Below are positions 45,232-57,631 of a stretch of 64,000 nucleotides of DNA, piece by piece. Location of the stretch: positions 1,612,001-1,676,000 of the forward strand of contig JANEZZ010001570.1 in NCBI GenBank assembly GCA_026122225.1, read 5' to 3'. Source of the stretch: Heloderma charlesbogerti (Eukaryota; Chordata; Lepidosauria; Squamata; Helodermatidae). The stretch's first letter is position 1; every line of letters starts with the position of its first letter. Below the pieces are notes generated by a model that worked only from the letters and a program-made list of their open reading frames with translations, was not told the origin of the DNA and did not search any database. The position numbers and the translations under genes are program-made.

Positions 45232-45784
45232 AGTGGAAAAACCATTTTGTGGTTCTACGAAGCTACAAAGGCAGGATGAGCAAGAGACAAATCCTCAGAG
45301 AAGGCCTCCTCAGACCATCCCAGTGGCTTCCAGTGTTCCTAACAGTAAGCATAGCAGTTCACAACTGCATGGCTGTGTGTGTTGCTTGCCGAGAATAGCA
45401 AAGCAATGGCTGTGATAGCCACTGTCCCAGGCTCTGCTGTATCATTCATGACTGACTGACTACTGCAAATTTGGGGAAATAGTCTAGAAGTGTAGAACAA
45501 CAAGATCCAAATGCAGTGGGGTAAAGACGATCAGCAAGATTGTTATCTTTGGCCAAGCAGATATTCCCCTGATATTCACAGTACAAAAAATGCTCCCCAC
45601 CTAGCAACTCACTGAGGTGCAGGCACTTCATCTGCTAGAGCTCCCATTCGGTGAAGAGTAAAATGATGTGCATGTGAAGGCACTGGAAATGAATGGGAAG
45701 AAAACTCCATCTGGTGGGAAAGCGCTGTGTGTGCGTTGGGACACATATGGATCTGTGGGTTAAAAACAAATCCTATAGCCTCAG

Positions 45785-46530
45785 TTACTCACACACTGTG
45801 ACAGCCAGGTTAGACTACTGTAACACACTCTGTGTAGGGCTGCCACTGAAGACAGTTCAGGAACCTCAGCTTGTGCAGACTGCAGCTTCCCAGATGTTGG
45901 TGGGGGCATGGCAGTTGGAGCATGTGACACCAATACTGTACCAGTGGTGCTGGTTTCCAGTGAATTTCAGACCCATTCAAAGTCCTGGTTTTGACCTTAC
46001 AGCCCTAAACAGTTTGGGACCAGGTTACTTGAAGGACCATCTGCACACATATCAACATGCCCCTCTTTTGAGATCATTTTTGGAGCCCCTGCTCATGTGC
46101 CTGCCAGTACAATCAAGTGGAATCATGGGAATGAGGGAGAGGGCCTTCTCAGTTGTGGCCCCTTACTTACAGGACTGTATGCCAACTGAGATTTGTATGG
46201 TTCCATCAATAAAAACCTTCAAATGGGTGTTAAAGACATATTTGTTATGAGTTGTTGTTTTTATTATTATTAAGTATATTGTGCTGCTAATGGTCGATTG
46301 ATTTGTTGCTGAGTTATTTTAATTGTTTTAGTGATATTATGCTGTGTTGAATAGTTTTTACTGCTGTTTCTTTGCTATTGACTGCTGTCTTTTATGCTAA
46401 CTCTGATGATATTTTATGGTGATACTGTTTTTTTTAAGTTGTGATTTGGTATTTTATGTTTACACAATGGAAGCCAGTTTGTGAGAACTTTTTCCGAAAG
46501 GCAGGCTAAAATATTTTTTAAAAAATAAAC
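45785..46530 (+). mobile_element. L2 LINE 3' portion
   Basis: The frame at 45693-46250 contains L2 ORF2 C-terminal features: LDYCNTLCVGLPLKTVQEPQ, LVQTAASQMLVG, then LNSLGPGYLKDHL. The 3' region ends near GGCAGGCTAAAATATTTT. It is 5' truncated and degenerate. Confidence 0.82.
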
Positions 46531-46949
46531 TAAAATAAAACACATTTACTTCAAATTCCCCAAGCAAACAAATGCCAAGTTTATTCCAGATCAGTATTTC
46601 CAATCTGTGTACAAAGCTATAGACTCCAATGCATTTCTCAGAGTCATTCATGTTTTATTTCTACTCGTATGGAAAAAGTGACATTCACTGATGATCCTAA
46701 GAAATCTCTAAGGTTGACTCAAGCAAAAGATTACCTTTTCTACCAAAACACTGATCTCCCAATACAAATACTCTAGTTCAGCTCAGACTTTTTTTCTAAA
46801 TGTGTTACAGAGCAAAATGTGAGTATCTTAGCAGTAAACAACATTGTAGTCAGTTGGATATGATTTTCACTATTGTTGAAAGAAGTAACAGAAGTGAGAT
46901 ATCCAGAGGTACTCACTAGGTTTATGCTGGGAATGCAGATAATAATTAA

Positions 46950-47039
46950 GAATGCAATCCTATGCATGTTTACTCAGAGGTAAATCCCACTATGTTCAAT
47001 GGGATTTACACCTAGTTATGTGTGTAGAGGATTGCAGGC
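46950..47039. mobile_element. Small PIF/Harbinger-like MITE
   Basis: Termini GAATGCAATCCTATGCATG and GTAGAGGATTGCAGGC are imperfect complements, with TAA on both sides (46947-46949 and 47040-47042). The inside contains TAAATCCCAC against GTGGGATTT-like sequence. About 90 bp, non-coding. Confidence 0.65.
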
Positions 47040-47084
47040 TAAGAAGAGAACTGTTCAGGCATTTCTCTCCTTACGATTATGATA

Positions 47085-47770
47085 TTTTTTAAAATTATTA
47101 CTATATTTTTTATCTGCCCAATCACCAACATTGTTTGAGCAGATTACAAATAGCTAAAAGACTAAAATGCCATAGACAGTTAAAATATAAAATACATTAC
47201 AAATATTTAAAAGAATAGCATGCAATAAAATAGCACAAGAATTGTTAAAACAGCCATAAACATATAGAACTATGTCTCCGATATGCCTGGGATAGAAGGA
47301 AGGTCTTCACATGGCACCAAAAAGATAATGATGTAGGTGCCAGATGAACCTCTTTGGGGACGCATCTCATAAGTGGGGTGCCACAACTGAGAATGTCCTC
47401 TGTCTTGTAGCCACCCGCTAGCTTCGTTTGGTGGGGTACCCAGTGGAGGGCCTCTGAAGATGACCTAATGGTCCAGGCAGGTACATATGGGAAGATACAT
47501 TCCTTTAGATGCTCTGGTCCCAAGCTATTCAGTGCTTTAAACATCAATATCAACACTTTGAATTGGGCTTGGAAATGGACTGGTGAGGCACTGGCATCAC
47601 ATGATCAGACTGACTCATCCCAGTTAATAACCTAGCAGCTCTGTTTTGAACTAGCTGAAGTGAACCAAGATCACATAGAAACAGCAGAGCTTTACACATG
47701 TTTCCCTCTCCTTGCATCATGCCCTGCATTGGTGTCACACTGAAGCTGTCCATGAGTTATAGAAAAGTCT
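47085..47770 (-). mobile_element. L2 LINE 3' portion, antisense
   Basis: The minus strand carries LMFKALNSLGPEHLKE (47245-47556) and LVQNRAARLLTGMSQSDHVM (47550-47753). The L2 tail with an A-rich end lies at 47085-47240. Frameshifts separate the pieces. Confidence 0.8.
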
Positions 47771-48171
47771 GGAGGATGAAGCCTGCAGAATGTGTTTAGG
47801 CTATCCCTATGAGCTGGATGAACCCTGAGCATACAGGAACAGGCTACACATATCTTGCAGGATCTCCCCCATTAAACCTTCCCCCAACTTTTGGATCACT
47901 TTGGAGAGGGACCACCATGGGCCATGGAGGTGAGGGCAGAAGGAATGTGCTCTGCCCCCACTGTCTCTCTGCACACAATCTCAATGGAGAGAAACACCCA
48001 AATCAGGCTACTAGTCCTTCCCAAAGGTTCTCTAGGGGGAAAAAAAGCCTTTTATTAAAGATTAAACAAACAGAACATAATTAAAACCCAAAGGATCTTA
48101 ATCAGGGGGCTAGACAGAAACATTTGTTTCAAAATACACCCCACCAAGTTACCACTATTTTTACAAGTTTA
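47771..48171. other. Unique sequence
   Basis: I recognise no gene or named repeat. Confidence 0.4.
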
Positions 48172-48174
48172 TTA

Positions 48175-48561
48175 GGGCGCAGTCCTAACTAGATAGGCAA
48201 CCGCCTATCCTAAGCAGGGCAGGAGAAGCATGGAGGGGATCGTGCCCTCTGTGCTTCCCCTGCCCTGCTTTTTTGGCTAGACAGCCGATTGTGGCTGTCT
48301 AGCCGAGAGAGCACAGAGCAAGGAAGGAGGCTGCTGTATAACACATTGGATGTGTTGTACACGCAGTTACGCTCTCCCCACCCTGGAACACCCCCAGCCA
48401 TGCCCCTTTCTGGCCCCTCCATGCTCATCTTGTAAGCGCAGAGGACAGGGCTGTTCCACACTGCTTCTGAGGCAGCACAGAAGTGGGAGGAGGTCGGTTC
48501 CTGGAAAACAACATATCCTATGGCCGTCTAGCTGCTGTCTAGAGGCCATAGGATTGCTCCC
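48175..48561. mobile_element. PIF/Harbinger-like MITE, about 387 bp
   Basis: Termini GGGCGCAGTCCTAAC and CATAGGATTGCTCCC are near-complementary. TTA flanks both sides (48172-48174 and 48562-48564). The interior has GGCTAGACAGCCGATTG/GGCTGTCTAGCC, a perfect small hairpin, and is collinear with 56229-56673. Confidence 0.78.
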
Positions 48562-48867
48562 TTAGAGTACAATCCAGCCCAAATTAAGCATTCCTAAAAC
48601 CTGTTGATTTCAGCGGCAAAGCACATCCCCGAAATGATCAAACAGGCCAGTCTTGATGCAGAAGAATAAGGACACAGATTTGACCTCAGGAATAGCAGTA
48701 TTCAAAAACCAGTAGGGGAACATTTCAACTTCTCAGGACATTCTGTCAATGACCTTAATGTGGCCAATCGGCTATTCCTGAATAAAGGAATTCTGAAGGC
48801 AGATTCCAATGTGAAATTGCTGGAGTACAATTCATCAAGCTAGTCAATTCAATTTGGTTGTTGTTTT

Positions 48868-48906
48868 CAGTTGTTGTTGTTGTTCAGTCGTTCAGTCCTG
48901 TCCAAC
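48868..48906 (-). mobile_element. BovB 3' tail remnant
   Basis: GTTGTTGTTGTTCAGTCGTT and CAGTCCTGTCCAACTC match the BovB 3' terminus with its (TTG)n tail. It is only about 40 bp. Confidence 0.7.
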
Positions 48907-49042
48907 TCATTAAAACTGGATCCACAGTTGCTCCTGAAATTTGCCAGCCTGTTCATGGATGGTGGAATTAGAGAGGCCAATCTATGGAATGTGCTCAAAG
49001 GAAGTATAGAAATTCTCTAACAGTTCAAGATGCATGGCAAAG

Positions 49043-49043
<1 letters not shown>

Positions 49044-49087
<44 letters not shown>
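49044..49087. repeat. (AT)n microsatellite
   Basis: An uninterrupted AT run of about 44 bp. Confidence 0.95.
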
Positions 49088-49090
<3 letters not shown>

Positions 49091-50520
49091 TTTTCTGTGA
49101 AATTTCGGTTCAGCCCTAACCCAATATTTCCCCACTTCAATCACCCCCTCTAACTGAAACCCAAAAGGGTTTCAGAAGCATATTTTTTGAGGGCCTGGTG
49201 GGTGGTCTCACCAGAAGACAAAAGATAAAAATTGAAATGAACTCTGTCATGTCCAATATACCTTCACCAGTAGAGTCCAAAATGACTGAATCTCAGGCCA
49301 CAAAGAATGTATGACTACCCTTGTATTAATAGATACTTTGCTCATAACAACTGATACTGCTTCCCTTTTGGAAATCTAAAACATTCCTGGTATAGAAACA
49401 GCACCAACCCAAGGCTTGTTTCCGATTTTAACATTCTTGGCATCATTAACTTGAACTGTATGACAGCAAAGATACATTTTACAAGCAGCATGGAAGCAGG
49501 TCTCTGTATGGCTTCTACCATGTTAATGACAGTCTACTCATTCAGGCTTGTGCTTAATGCCAGTTTGGTTTAGCAGTACCAGAATCCCACTCGAACACTG
49601 TACTGGCTAATAGCAGGTGGATTTCCAAAGCACTCTGAAGGGCTTTAGTGGGGAAAAACGTATCTCCAGATGTTCACTGTTACGATTTTTGAGCTGCATC
49701 CACAGATAGATTCTTATGTAACATCAGCTCACTGGCCTTTACATCCTTACGGTACAACAGCAAGTGTAAAAGTAAAGTACTTGGAAAACATGCACTTTTC
49801 TTGTTGTTTATTAATGACAGTGTTGTTCTTCTTAATATTCTGTCCATGTTCCAGTTCACAGGAAGGATGAATGATGTACGCTGTTCCGTGGAGGCTTTGC
49901 CTTGATGATTTTTGCTTCCGCTATTCACATCAAGGGGAGATACAAAAAAAGCTTATTTGAGATTAGATAGGCATGTTGCTAGGTATTGACTCCTCATGTA
50001 TTTATTTTCCTCTTTCTACTTCCTGACCAATATCTTCTTTCCAGAGGGTTTTCATTTTTGAATAAAGATTTTATACTTTATGGTAGCTTTCTTGTCAATG
50101 TACTATATAAGATACCTGCTCAAATCACATTTGCATATGCAAACTAGTCATTACCCTTCAGCTTTTCACTTTGTATTTCAGTGTTTGGTGCTGGGGTCCC
50201 AAGTTTCTCCATCAGGTGCTCCTAATTGCATCCACTTTTGTACTTCCAATTTACTATTGTTTATATGAAGCTTTGGGCAACTTCATACAAAGGGTTTTAA
50301 TAGATTTAAATCATCTCCCTGCACTACCTCAGCGGGACATCCCATTAGCAGAATCCACTAATGGGATATCTGGATGCAAATTGTATGTTGCACATTTGCG
50401 TTCCTGGGTAAACAACACTTGGAGCACACAGTCATGGGTTTCCCCCCCGCCCCCATGAGTACACTTTACAGAACCATGTTGTGTACCAGGCAAAAGCATT
50501 ATATTTGAAGCACTTACAAA
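49088..50520. other. Unique sequence
   Basis: No repeat family or exon recognised. A short inverted pair ATCCCATTAG/CTAATGGGAT lies at about 50339-50367. Confidence 0.4.
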
Positions 50521-50549
50521 TTATATATATATAATTTAATATATATATA

Positions 50550-50618
<69 letters not shown>

Positions 50619-50619
50619 T
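50521..50619. repeat. Compound microsatellite (TA)n-(CA)n-(GACA)n
   Basis: Adjacent TA, CA and GACA arrays follow one another. Confidence 0.95.
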
Positions 50620-51280
50620 ATCAGAAACACACTGTAGGGGCTGTGACTAGCCACAAGTCCTTGGAATTGTGTTATTCATGTCTAAAAAAAGATGTGATTC
50701 AAATATTATAGTTTTCATGGGTGCACAAAGTTCTATCTTATACCCATAAAATCTGAAGCAGCCCTTACATTCTTTGAAATATCTGTAAGATTACTAAGTT
50801 TGCACAGTTGTGCAACTTTTAGCAATTTATTTGTCTGTTTGTTTGTTTTAGCTTAGTTCTTTATTCTTAATTTGGGATGCCAAAAAGAAAAGAATGTCTG
50901 AAAGATACGTAATTTTACAAATCTCAGTTTCAGAAAACCTGTTCAAAGAACTGTTCTATGGAATGGTTAATATGCAATTTTTTTTGCAGTTTTTCTGTCA
51001 GACTGGCATTATCTCTCAGGGCCAATTTGCACATACATGCACATCACTTGCTTTCCTTACATTTGATAATCCTGCACTTGATAAGTGACAGCCAGACATG
51101 TGAACAAATATCATGGACAAGCTCTGTATTTGAGGTCAAGGCAGGGTTCAAAAGTAGCCATGGTTGGGCACCTGCCATTGGCCCATACCCCAGAAGTGGC
51201 CTACTCACAAGAACCCCCTGGACTTGCTCTTGCTCTTCACAACTACAACTGTTTGTTCACATGCCTCTCACTTGGGCTCA
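50620..51280. other. Unique sequence
   Basis: I see no recognisable gene or repeat. Confidence 0.4.
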
Positions 51281-51622
51281 TGTGACGATTTACGTAGCCT
51301 ATCATGGCTGACTTTGGAAATCTAGCCATGACAGGCTACGTAAATCGTTACATAACCTATGCATGGGTGTGTGGTTTTTTTAACTTTGGGGGGGTTTTTT
51401 GCAATGGCGGCGGCGGCAGCCGGTCAGGAGACCGGCCGCCACCCCCGCCCGCGCCGAACCGCCGCCGGGACCTGCCGCCGGGAGGGACATTCGCCAAAGG
51501 TAAGTCCCTTCCCGGGGGGCGGCGGGGAGGGTGGCGGAGAATTTCACCACCAATTTTGGGGGGCTGAATGCGTTGGCGCTCGGCCCCCTGAAGATTCGGG
51601 GAGAAATTCTCCACCATCCCTA
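51281..51622 (-). mobile_element. hAT-like MITE, copy N (truncated)
   Basis: The right end module and half of the palindrome are missing. Sequence enters the family abruptly at TGTGACGATTTACGTAGCC and continues through one more palindrome to the left end module. GGTAAGT lies at about 51499. It ends GAGAAATTCTCCACCATCCCTA-type at 51622. No target duplication can be assigned. Confidence 0.88.
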
Positions 51623-52259
51623 GCCCAGACATGAGGTGGTAAGAAGGAGGAGCAGTAGATGCCACATCATACTTGCTCACTGGCTCTCCCCCTATCAAGC
51701 AAGCAAACAACTGTCAGCAATGTCAAGAAAGAGGATGAGGAGTAAGTGCAGCTGGTTACAATAGTGAGGAGAAGGTAGGGTCACTGAGGGAGGGGGCCCA
51801 TTGAGGATATCTTGCCCAAGAGCCCTTAAAAACCTGGAGTCTGCACTGTTTGAGGGGATATAAGGATCTGTCTGTGGTGTTATATCTGTGGTCCATTCAC
51901 AGTCCAGATAATCACTTGATTAACAGGCATGCATAAACAAGCTCTCAGAGGCTTTGTTATTCCCACTTTACAGATGACTGAAAGATGATAATTCTTGCTA
52001 CTCAGCAGGCCTTATGGGTAACTGGGATTCCCATGAATCCAGACTAGTCATACTTGGAGTAAGCCCATTGGAATAAGTGGGGCTTGACCTAGTCATAACT
52101 AGGTTCCATTGATTCCAGAGCCCTCCTGATTTTTTGAGAAACTGTTAGCCTCTGGGGCAGGCCATTTGAATAGGTCCCTAACCCTTGCAGAGAGGTAAGG
52201 CTTCTGAAAGTCTAAGACTCACCAGGAAGTGACCATGACAAGGGGAAAGATGTTAAATC
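51623..52259. other. Unique sequence
   Basis: I see no recognisable gene or repeat. Confidence 0.4.
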
Positions 52260-52760
52260 CCCCATTTTCAGATCACCATTCTCCTGGCCAGTTGAGAAAA
52301 TGACATTTCTGTCCTGCTACTGTACTGCTACTGTGAGGCTGATGACATCCTGGGACAGCTCCATGGTTGTTATGGCAGCTATGAAATCCTGAGCTACTCT
52401 GGATCCAATGGCCTTGGCATGTATGTTGAGATCCCCCAAGACAATCATCCTGAGAGTCCACAGCACCAAGACCAAGGCTATATTCATCAGTTCAGGCAGG
52501 GGTGTGCTTGGCAGACCACAAAACCCCTAACTGTATCTAATCTAGATACAAATCCTCCAGATTAGCACTCAAATGGACAGGAAGCCTGGGGAGGGAGAGG
52601 AAATTCATATAGATCACAGCAACTGCTCTCTTCCCTGACCTTCGAATCTATATTGGTGCTGCACCATGTACCCCAGGTACCTCCCCCCCATACAGCTGGG
52701 AGAGGCTAATTCCTCCCAGATCTCCCTCTCAGGTCTTGGTGATGCAAACCGGGTCAGCCC
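52260..52760 (-). mobile_element. LINE endonuclease fragment (L2/CR1 clade)
   Basis: Translating the minus strand by eye gives IVLGDLNIHAKAIGSRVAQD followed by MELSQDVIS. This is the LVLGDFNVH-type motif of APE endonucleases in L2/CR1-clade LINEs. Stops and frameshifts follow. Boundaries are approximate. Confidence 0.65.
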
Positions 52761-53104
52761 CTTCATCTACAATTAATAGTAAAGTTGTGCCTCCTATTAA
52801 GCAAACCAGTGGATTATTCTGATGTTATTTTCTGGAGACAACAAAATGCATGAAAAGGATATTAAACAAAATGGCAAATCTTGGCACATTTTAAGACTTT
52901 CTGCTTAAAGTGAGGCATTGTTCTCCATGTTCACCCTGTTCTGCATTGCCATTGATGTTGTGTATGTATGTACCACCATTGCTTTTTCTTAGAACTGCAT
53001 GGGTTACATCAGTTAACAGATTGTTGAATAGAGTTTATGCTCCCTGATGATTCAGAATTATGATAATACTGACAAAACAATGGGAACACCAGGGCAATGT
53101 TTAA

Positions 53105-53345
53105 TAATGATGAGGATGAGGGTGTCATTTCTATAGCGCTCCATAGCTGAAGCTCTCTGGACAGTTAACGAAGGTTAGAAACATTAAAAATACAATATGC
53201 AAAATTTTAAAACATAAAAAAACACAGAAGACAGTATACAGAAAGACAACATATATCTAAAAACAACTTTGAGCAATTAGCCAAAACATTAAAATAAATC
53301 CAGGATCAATTAAAACTGATCACATGCTGCCAAATGCCTGGGAAA
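53105..53345 (-). mobile_element. L2-like LINE 3' tail, antisense
   Basis: TATAGCGCTCCATAGCTGAA and GCTCTCTGGACAGTTAACGA followed by A-rich sequence resemble the complement of the L2 3' terminus. The end near TGCCAAATGCCTGGGAAAAG fits the L2 3' region. Confidence 0.55.
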
Positions 53346-55202
53346 AGACAAATGTTTGATTTCCCCTTCACACATTATTTGAAGCTGGTTCACCATCCAC
53401 GCAGTGTGATATATTATTCCAGCATTCTGTTTGGTGTCATACATGGACAGAACAGAACTTTCCCATGCATATTTATCCCCTCTCTTGCTCACATCACTGC
53501 CATAAAAAAGGGCTGTGTACAAGGATGTGACAAGAGAGTTCATCAGTCATGGACTTCCTGGAGATTACGAGAGGCTCACCACTTTTGATTAGTGATGCTG
53601 CCAAAACTTGGAATTAGGCAGCTTGTAAGTTGCTATGTTTGCAATGCTCACATGTTTACCAAGCTTGGATGGCTATCCAACAAACTTTGTTATCAAACTG
53701 AGATTGATTCCTGGAATGCCCATGTGTGGTCATAAGGCCATTCCAGGAAGTGCCTGACACACTCTCTGATGCTCTCTCTGAATACAGTCACACCACTACA
53801 AGCAAAAAAAGGTGCTTTTCTAAAGCTCTTACTACTTTAGAAAACCTCCTTTCTACTTGTAGCAAGTGTGGCTATCTTCAAAGACTGTGTGTGTTTCAGC
53901 TTGGCAAGCACTTTCTGGAATGTCCATGTGACCATTCTAGGAGCATGACTATATGGCATTTCAGGGAAGATGAGGTTGGGAGGGGAATGATCCAGGCTGA
54001 GGTGGCTGGCTGCTGGACAAGGAGGAGTTTGGTGTGTTTGTACAAAATGAGAACTCAGAATAATGGAGAACTTTCATCTGAGATTAGACAGAGGAATTTG
54101 GAACCTGGCAAGCTCATTATGGTTTCTGTCAGGGCAAGTTCAGCCATCACCTCTTTTGATTCCAAAACCTATAAACATTTCATTTCTGCTCTTAGGCAAA
54201 AAGTCATTTCACTTACTAGATAGTCCTAGGTTGTTGTAGCAGAATGATTCAGAAATCTGCTGGCTCTGGAATGGAGAAAGGGGATTGTGACAAACCAGTA
54301 TGTTTGCATCACCAACCCTGCAATGTAGGACATACTTCTGAATATGGACACCCTTTGTCCATATTCAGAAGTAGCCTGCCACCACCCTCATATTATTAAT
54401 AATTCTCAAGTAGTATTAATATTTAATAAGTCATGCTCTGAAGATGTGAGAATCTAGGTGCATGACTTTTATATATGTAGAAGGACACCCCCTCCATTTC
54501 AGAGCCTCCTTTAAACTCTTTAACAATCAGTTTAGCATGTTTGTCAAGCAATGGAGATCATGGATAATGCCACCCTTCTGGCTAGGCAAGAGAATAAAAT
54601 CATCTCCAGCTTTCAATTCAATATATGAAATGAACATAAACATTAGCTAACTAAAACTTATCAGGATACTAAGAATAATTCACCAAAGCAGTTTTCAAGT
54701 GGGAGGAAGGATGAGGCTAACATCTGGAACTCCCCGGCATAGCTAAGGCCACTCTTGCCTCTTTGTTAGCCAAAGGAAGTTTCCTGGGCAGCTTCCAGAA
54801 AGGGAAATTCAAACTGGCCAATCCAATGCCTGGGATGACCCAATTAAGAGCCCTCCAGTGCTCTCATGGGTATTTATTTACAGAAGGCTGAATCATTGGA
54901 TAATTTTGTTGTCTCTACCTGCCTGGGCATGTCCTTTGTTCAGAGGCAGTTCTAATATAGGAGGGAGGGGCTTTGGTTCTTCACAGGATATTATATTTAC
55001 ATAACAAAGTAGAAAGGTTTCTGAAAACAAGGGGTTGCTTGGTAACTGATAAAGAATTATATCCCATGGCTGGTTTTCACCATTACTACCAGAGACAAGA
55101 ACAGGTGACTGAAGAAGCACTCAACAGAAGTATGTGTGAGAGTGAGACTGCGGTAGCGAGCCCAATGCCTGCCATACACACATTCACTAGAAAGTCTGTT
55201 CA
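53346..55202. other. Unique sequence with one hairpin
   Basis: No gene recognised. The frame at 53726-54223 (165 codons) has no family signature that I can see and no clear splice context. Confidence 0.4.
54333..54373. repeat. Perfect 18-bp hairpin
   Basis: TACTTCTGAATATGGACA (54333-54350) is exactly complementary to 54356-54373 with a 5-nt loop. Confidence 0.93.
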
Positions 55203-55210
55203 GATCCATG

Positions 55211-56093
55211 TAGCGATGGTGGAGAATTCTGCGATGGATTTCAGTGAGGCTGAATGCACTGGCATTCGGCCCCCTGAAATCCGTGGCAGAACGGCCTGCC
55301 CCCCCCCGCCCCCCTGCAGATTCCCCCCAGGACGAAGCTTACCTGGGGCGGATGTTCCGGATGGCGGGAGCTCCGGCAGCGGCTCTGGTGGCAGCTGGTC
55401 TTTCAACTGGCTGCTGCAGTTGCCATTTGCATCCTGGTCTTTGCCGTAAGAGCCTACGTAAGTATTTACGTAGCCTATCACGGCAAGCCAAGCAAAAAAC
55501 AAAACAGCGTACATGAATGGCAGCAGCTACGGTGGCCGCCATTTGCGTTCCCTATTTTTTGCCGTTTTAGCATACATAAATATTTATGTAAGCTATTACG
55601 GCGGGAAAAAAAAGGAACGCAAATAGCGCTCACTACGCTATTTGTGGTTCCCTTTTTTTCACCGTAATAGCCTACATAAATATTTACGTAGGCTAAAAAG
55701 GCAAAAAATAGGGAACGCAAATGGCAGCCACCGTAGCCGCCGCCATTTGCGTATGCTGTTTTCTTTTGGGCTACATAAATACTTATTTACGTAAATACTT
55801 ATCTACGTAACTACTTATGTAGCCTATCATGGCAGCCTGGCTGGATGCAAATGGTGGCTGCTACAGCGGCCGCCATTTCCATCTGCAGCAGCCCGTCTGC
55901 AGCTAGAAATCTGGCTGTAGACGGCCCTGGCCGGCTGCGGAGCGGAGCCACCATGGAGTGGAGCTGGCCGGGCAGGATTCCGGGGGGGGAGGACCGGATC
56001 GCCTCCCCCCCATCGAGGATTCCGGGGGAAGGGATGGAGCGCCTCCCCCCACCATGAAAAATTCCATGAAAAGGTGAGTTTCGTGCATCCCTA
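55211..56093 (+). mobile_element. hAT-like palindromic MITE, copy O (full)
   Basis: The element runs from TAGCGATGGTGGAGAATTCT to TGCATCCCTA with a perfect duplication GATCCATG (55203-55210 and 56094-56101). It resembles copy A. Palindromes with GCCTACGTAAG, GCATACATAAA and GCCTACATAAA arms alternate with GGAACGCAAAT hairpins. A further array TACGTAAATACTTATCTACG lies at about 55786-55818. The outward heptamer is CTTACC at about 55339 and GGTGAGT at about 56072. Confidence 0.95.
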
Positions 56094-56118
56094 GATCCAT
56101 GGGATGGGAAGTCTTTTA

Positions 56119-56225
56119 GGGTGCTATCCTATGCATATTTAGATAGAAAAGAGTCCTACAACTTCCAGCATGCCCCAGCCAGCCATAGGACTTTTTTTTG
56201 TCTAAACATGCATAGGTTTTCACCC
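56119..56225. mobile_element. Small PIF/Harbinger-like MITE
   Basis: Termini GGGTGCTATCCTATGCAT and ATGCATAGGTTTTCACCC are near-complementary. The flanks are TTA (56116-56118) and TAA (56226-56228). The centre holds CATGCCCCAGCCAGCC. It abuts the next MITE with only TAA between. Confidence 0.65.
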
Positions 56226-56228
56226 TAA

Positions 56229-56673
56229 GGGTGCAATCCGATTGAGACAGGCAGCCCAAACTCGGAGGTGACCACCTATTCAAAGCAGGGCAAGAGAAGC
56301 ACAGAGGGGATCATGCCCTCCGCGCTTCTCCTGCCCTGCTTTTTCGGCTAGACAGCTGATTGCGGCTGTCTAGCCACAGGATCATGGAGCAGGAAAGAAG
56401 GCTGCTCTTTGACACATTGGATGTGTCGTACATGCAGCTACGCTCTCCCCATCCTGGAATGCCCCCAGCCATGCCCCTTTCTGGCCGCTCTGTGCTCATC
56501 TTCTGAGTGTGGAGGATGGGGCTGTTCTGCGCTGCCTCCGAGGCAAGGCAGAAGTGGGGGGAGGTCGGTTTTCCAGGAACTGACTTCAGAGCGTGGGCTC
56601 CGAGGTCAGTTCCTGGAAAACAGCATACCCTATGGCCATCTAGCCACTGTCTAGTGGCCATAGGATTGCTCCC
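56229..56673. mobile_element. PIF/Harbinger-like MITE, about 445 bp
   Basis: It is collinear with 48175-48561 across GCAGGGCAAGAGAAGCACAG, GACACATTGGATGTGTCGTA and CCATAGGATTGCTCCC. It adds an inverted segment near 56570-56620 (CCAGGAACTGAC/GTCAGTTCCTGG). The left flank is TAA and the right TCC, so the duplication is not intact. Confidence 0.72.
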
Positions 56674-56761
56674 TCCAAGTGGTAAAAAATTGTTAATGAA
56701 ATCTGAACTACAAGAGGGCTTGGGGTACTGGGCATAACTGTATATTATCAAGCTTCAAAAC

Positions 56762-57631
56762 TAGGGATGTCAGAGAATTTCGCCACGAATCTTGGGGAGG
56801 CCGAATGCCAGCACATTCGGCCCCCTGAAATTGGTGGCAAAACGGTCTGCCCCCCCCCCGGCATGGGACTTACCTTGGGTGAATCCTCCTGGTGGTGGTG
56901 GCTGCGGCAGCATTTCAGCGGTGTTTCGGCGGCGGCAGCTGCAGCGGTGGTGCGGCGGCGGCGGTGCGGCGGCGGCGGCTGCGGCAGCCGGTCTTCCAAC
57001 AGGCTGCCGCTGCCGCCATTTCCAGTAAAACAACAACAACAACAACAAACATGATAGGCAACGTAAAGATTTACGTAGCCTATCACGGCTAGATTTTTAA
57101 AAAATACCGTGATAGGCTACATAAATGTTTACGTAGCCTATCACGGCTGAGGAAAAGAAACAAAACAAAACCGTGCATCTATGCTATTTGCGTTCCCCTT
57201 ATTTTCGCTGTAGCCTACGTAAATGTTTACGTAGACTAGACATGCCAAAATAAGGAACGCAAATGGCGGCGCCCATGGTCGCCGCCATTTGCGTACGCGC
57301 GGTTTTTTGGTTTTTTTACTCAACCGTGATAGGCTACGTAAACATTTATGTAGCCTATCACGGCTGACTACAGAGATGCAAACGGCGGCAGCTACGGCCG
57401 CCACCATTTGCGGCCCGGCCAGCCAGGATTCGGGGGTGGAGGGACGGAGCGCCTCCCCCCCGGCCAGAATTTCGGGGGGGAGAGAAAGAGCGCCTCCCCC
57501 CCCGGCCAGAATTTCGGGGGGGAGAGATGGAGCGCCTCCCCCCAGCCAGAATTTCAGGGGGAGGGACGGAATGCCTCCCCCCCACCGTGAATCAAATTTC
57601 GTTACAGGTAAGTGACTTTCGTACATCCCTA
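56762..57631 (+). mobile_element. hAT-like MITE, copy P (half-palindrome)
   Basis: The element runs from TAGGGATGTCAGAGAATT to CGTACATCCCTA. Flanks TTCAAAAC and CTGGCAGC do not match. After two GGCTACGTAAA palindromes and an A-rich spacer (about 57150-57175), the sequence re-enters the family at the middle of the core (CATCTATGCTATTTGCGTTC). The inner left arm is therefore deleted. The right end carries four GGCCAGAATTTC...GCGCCTCCC units. ACTTACC and GGTAAGT face outward at the two ends. Confidence 0.9.

Noticed and set aside
53726..54223. A 165-codon open frame in unique sequence
   Set aside because: No family signature or clear splice sites. A comparison with orthologous genomes or RNA-seq would decide.
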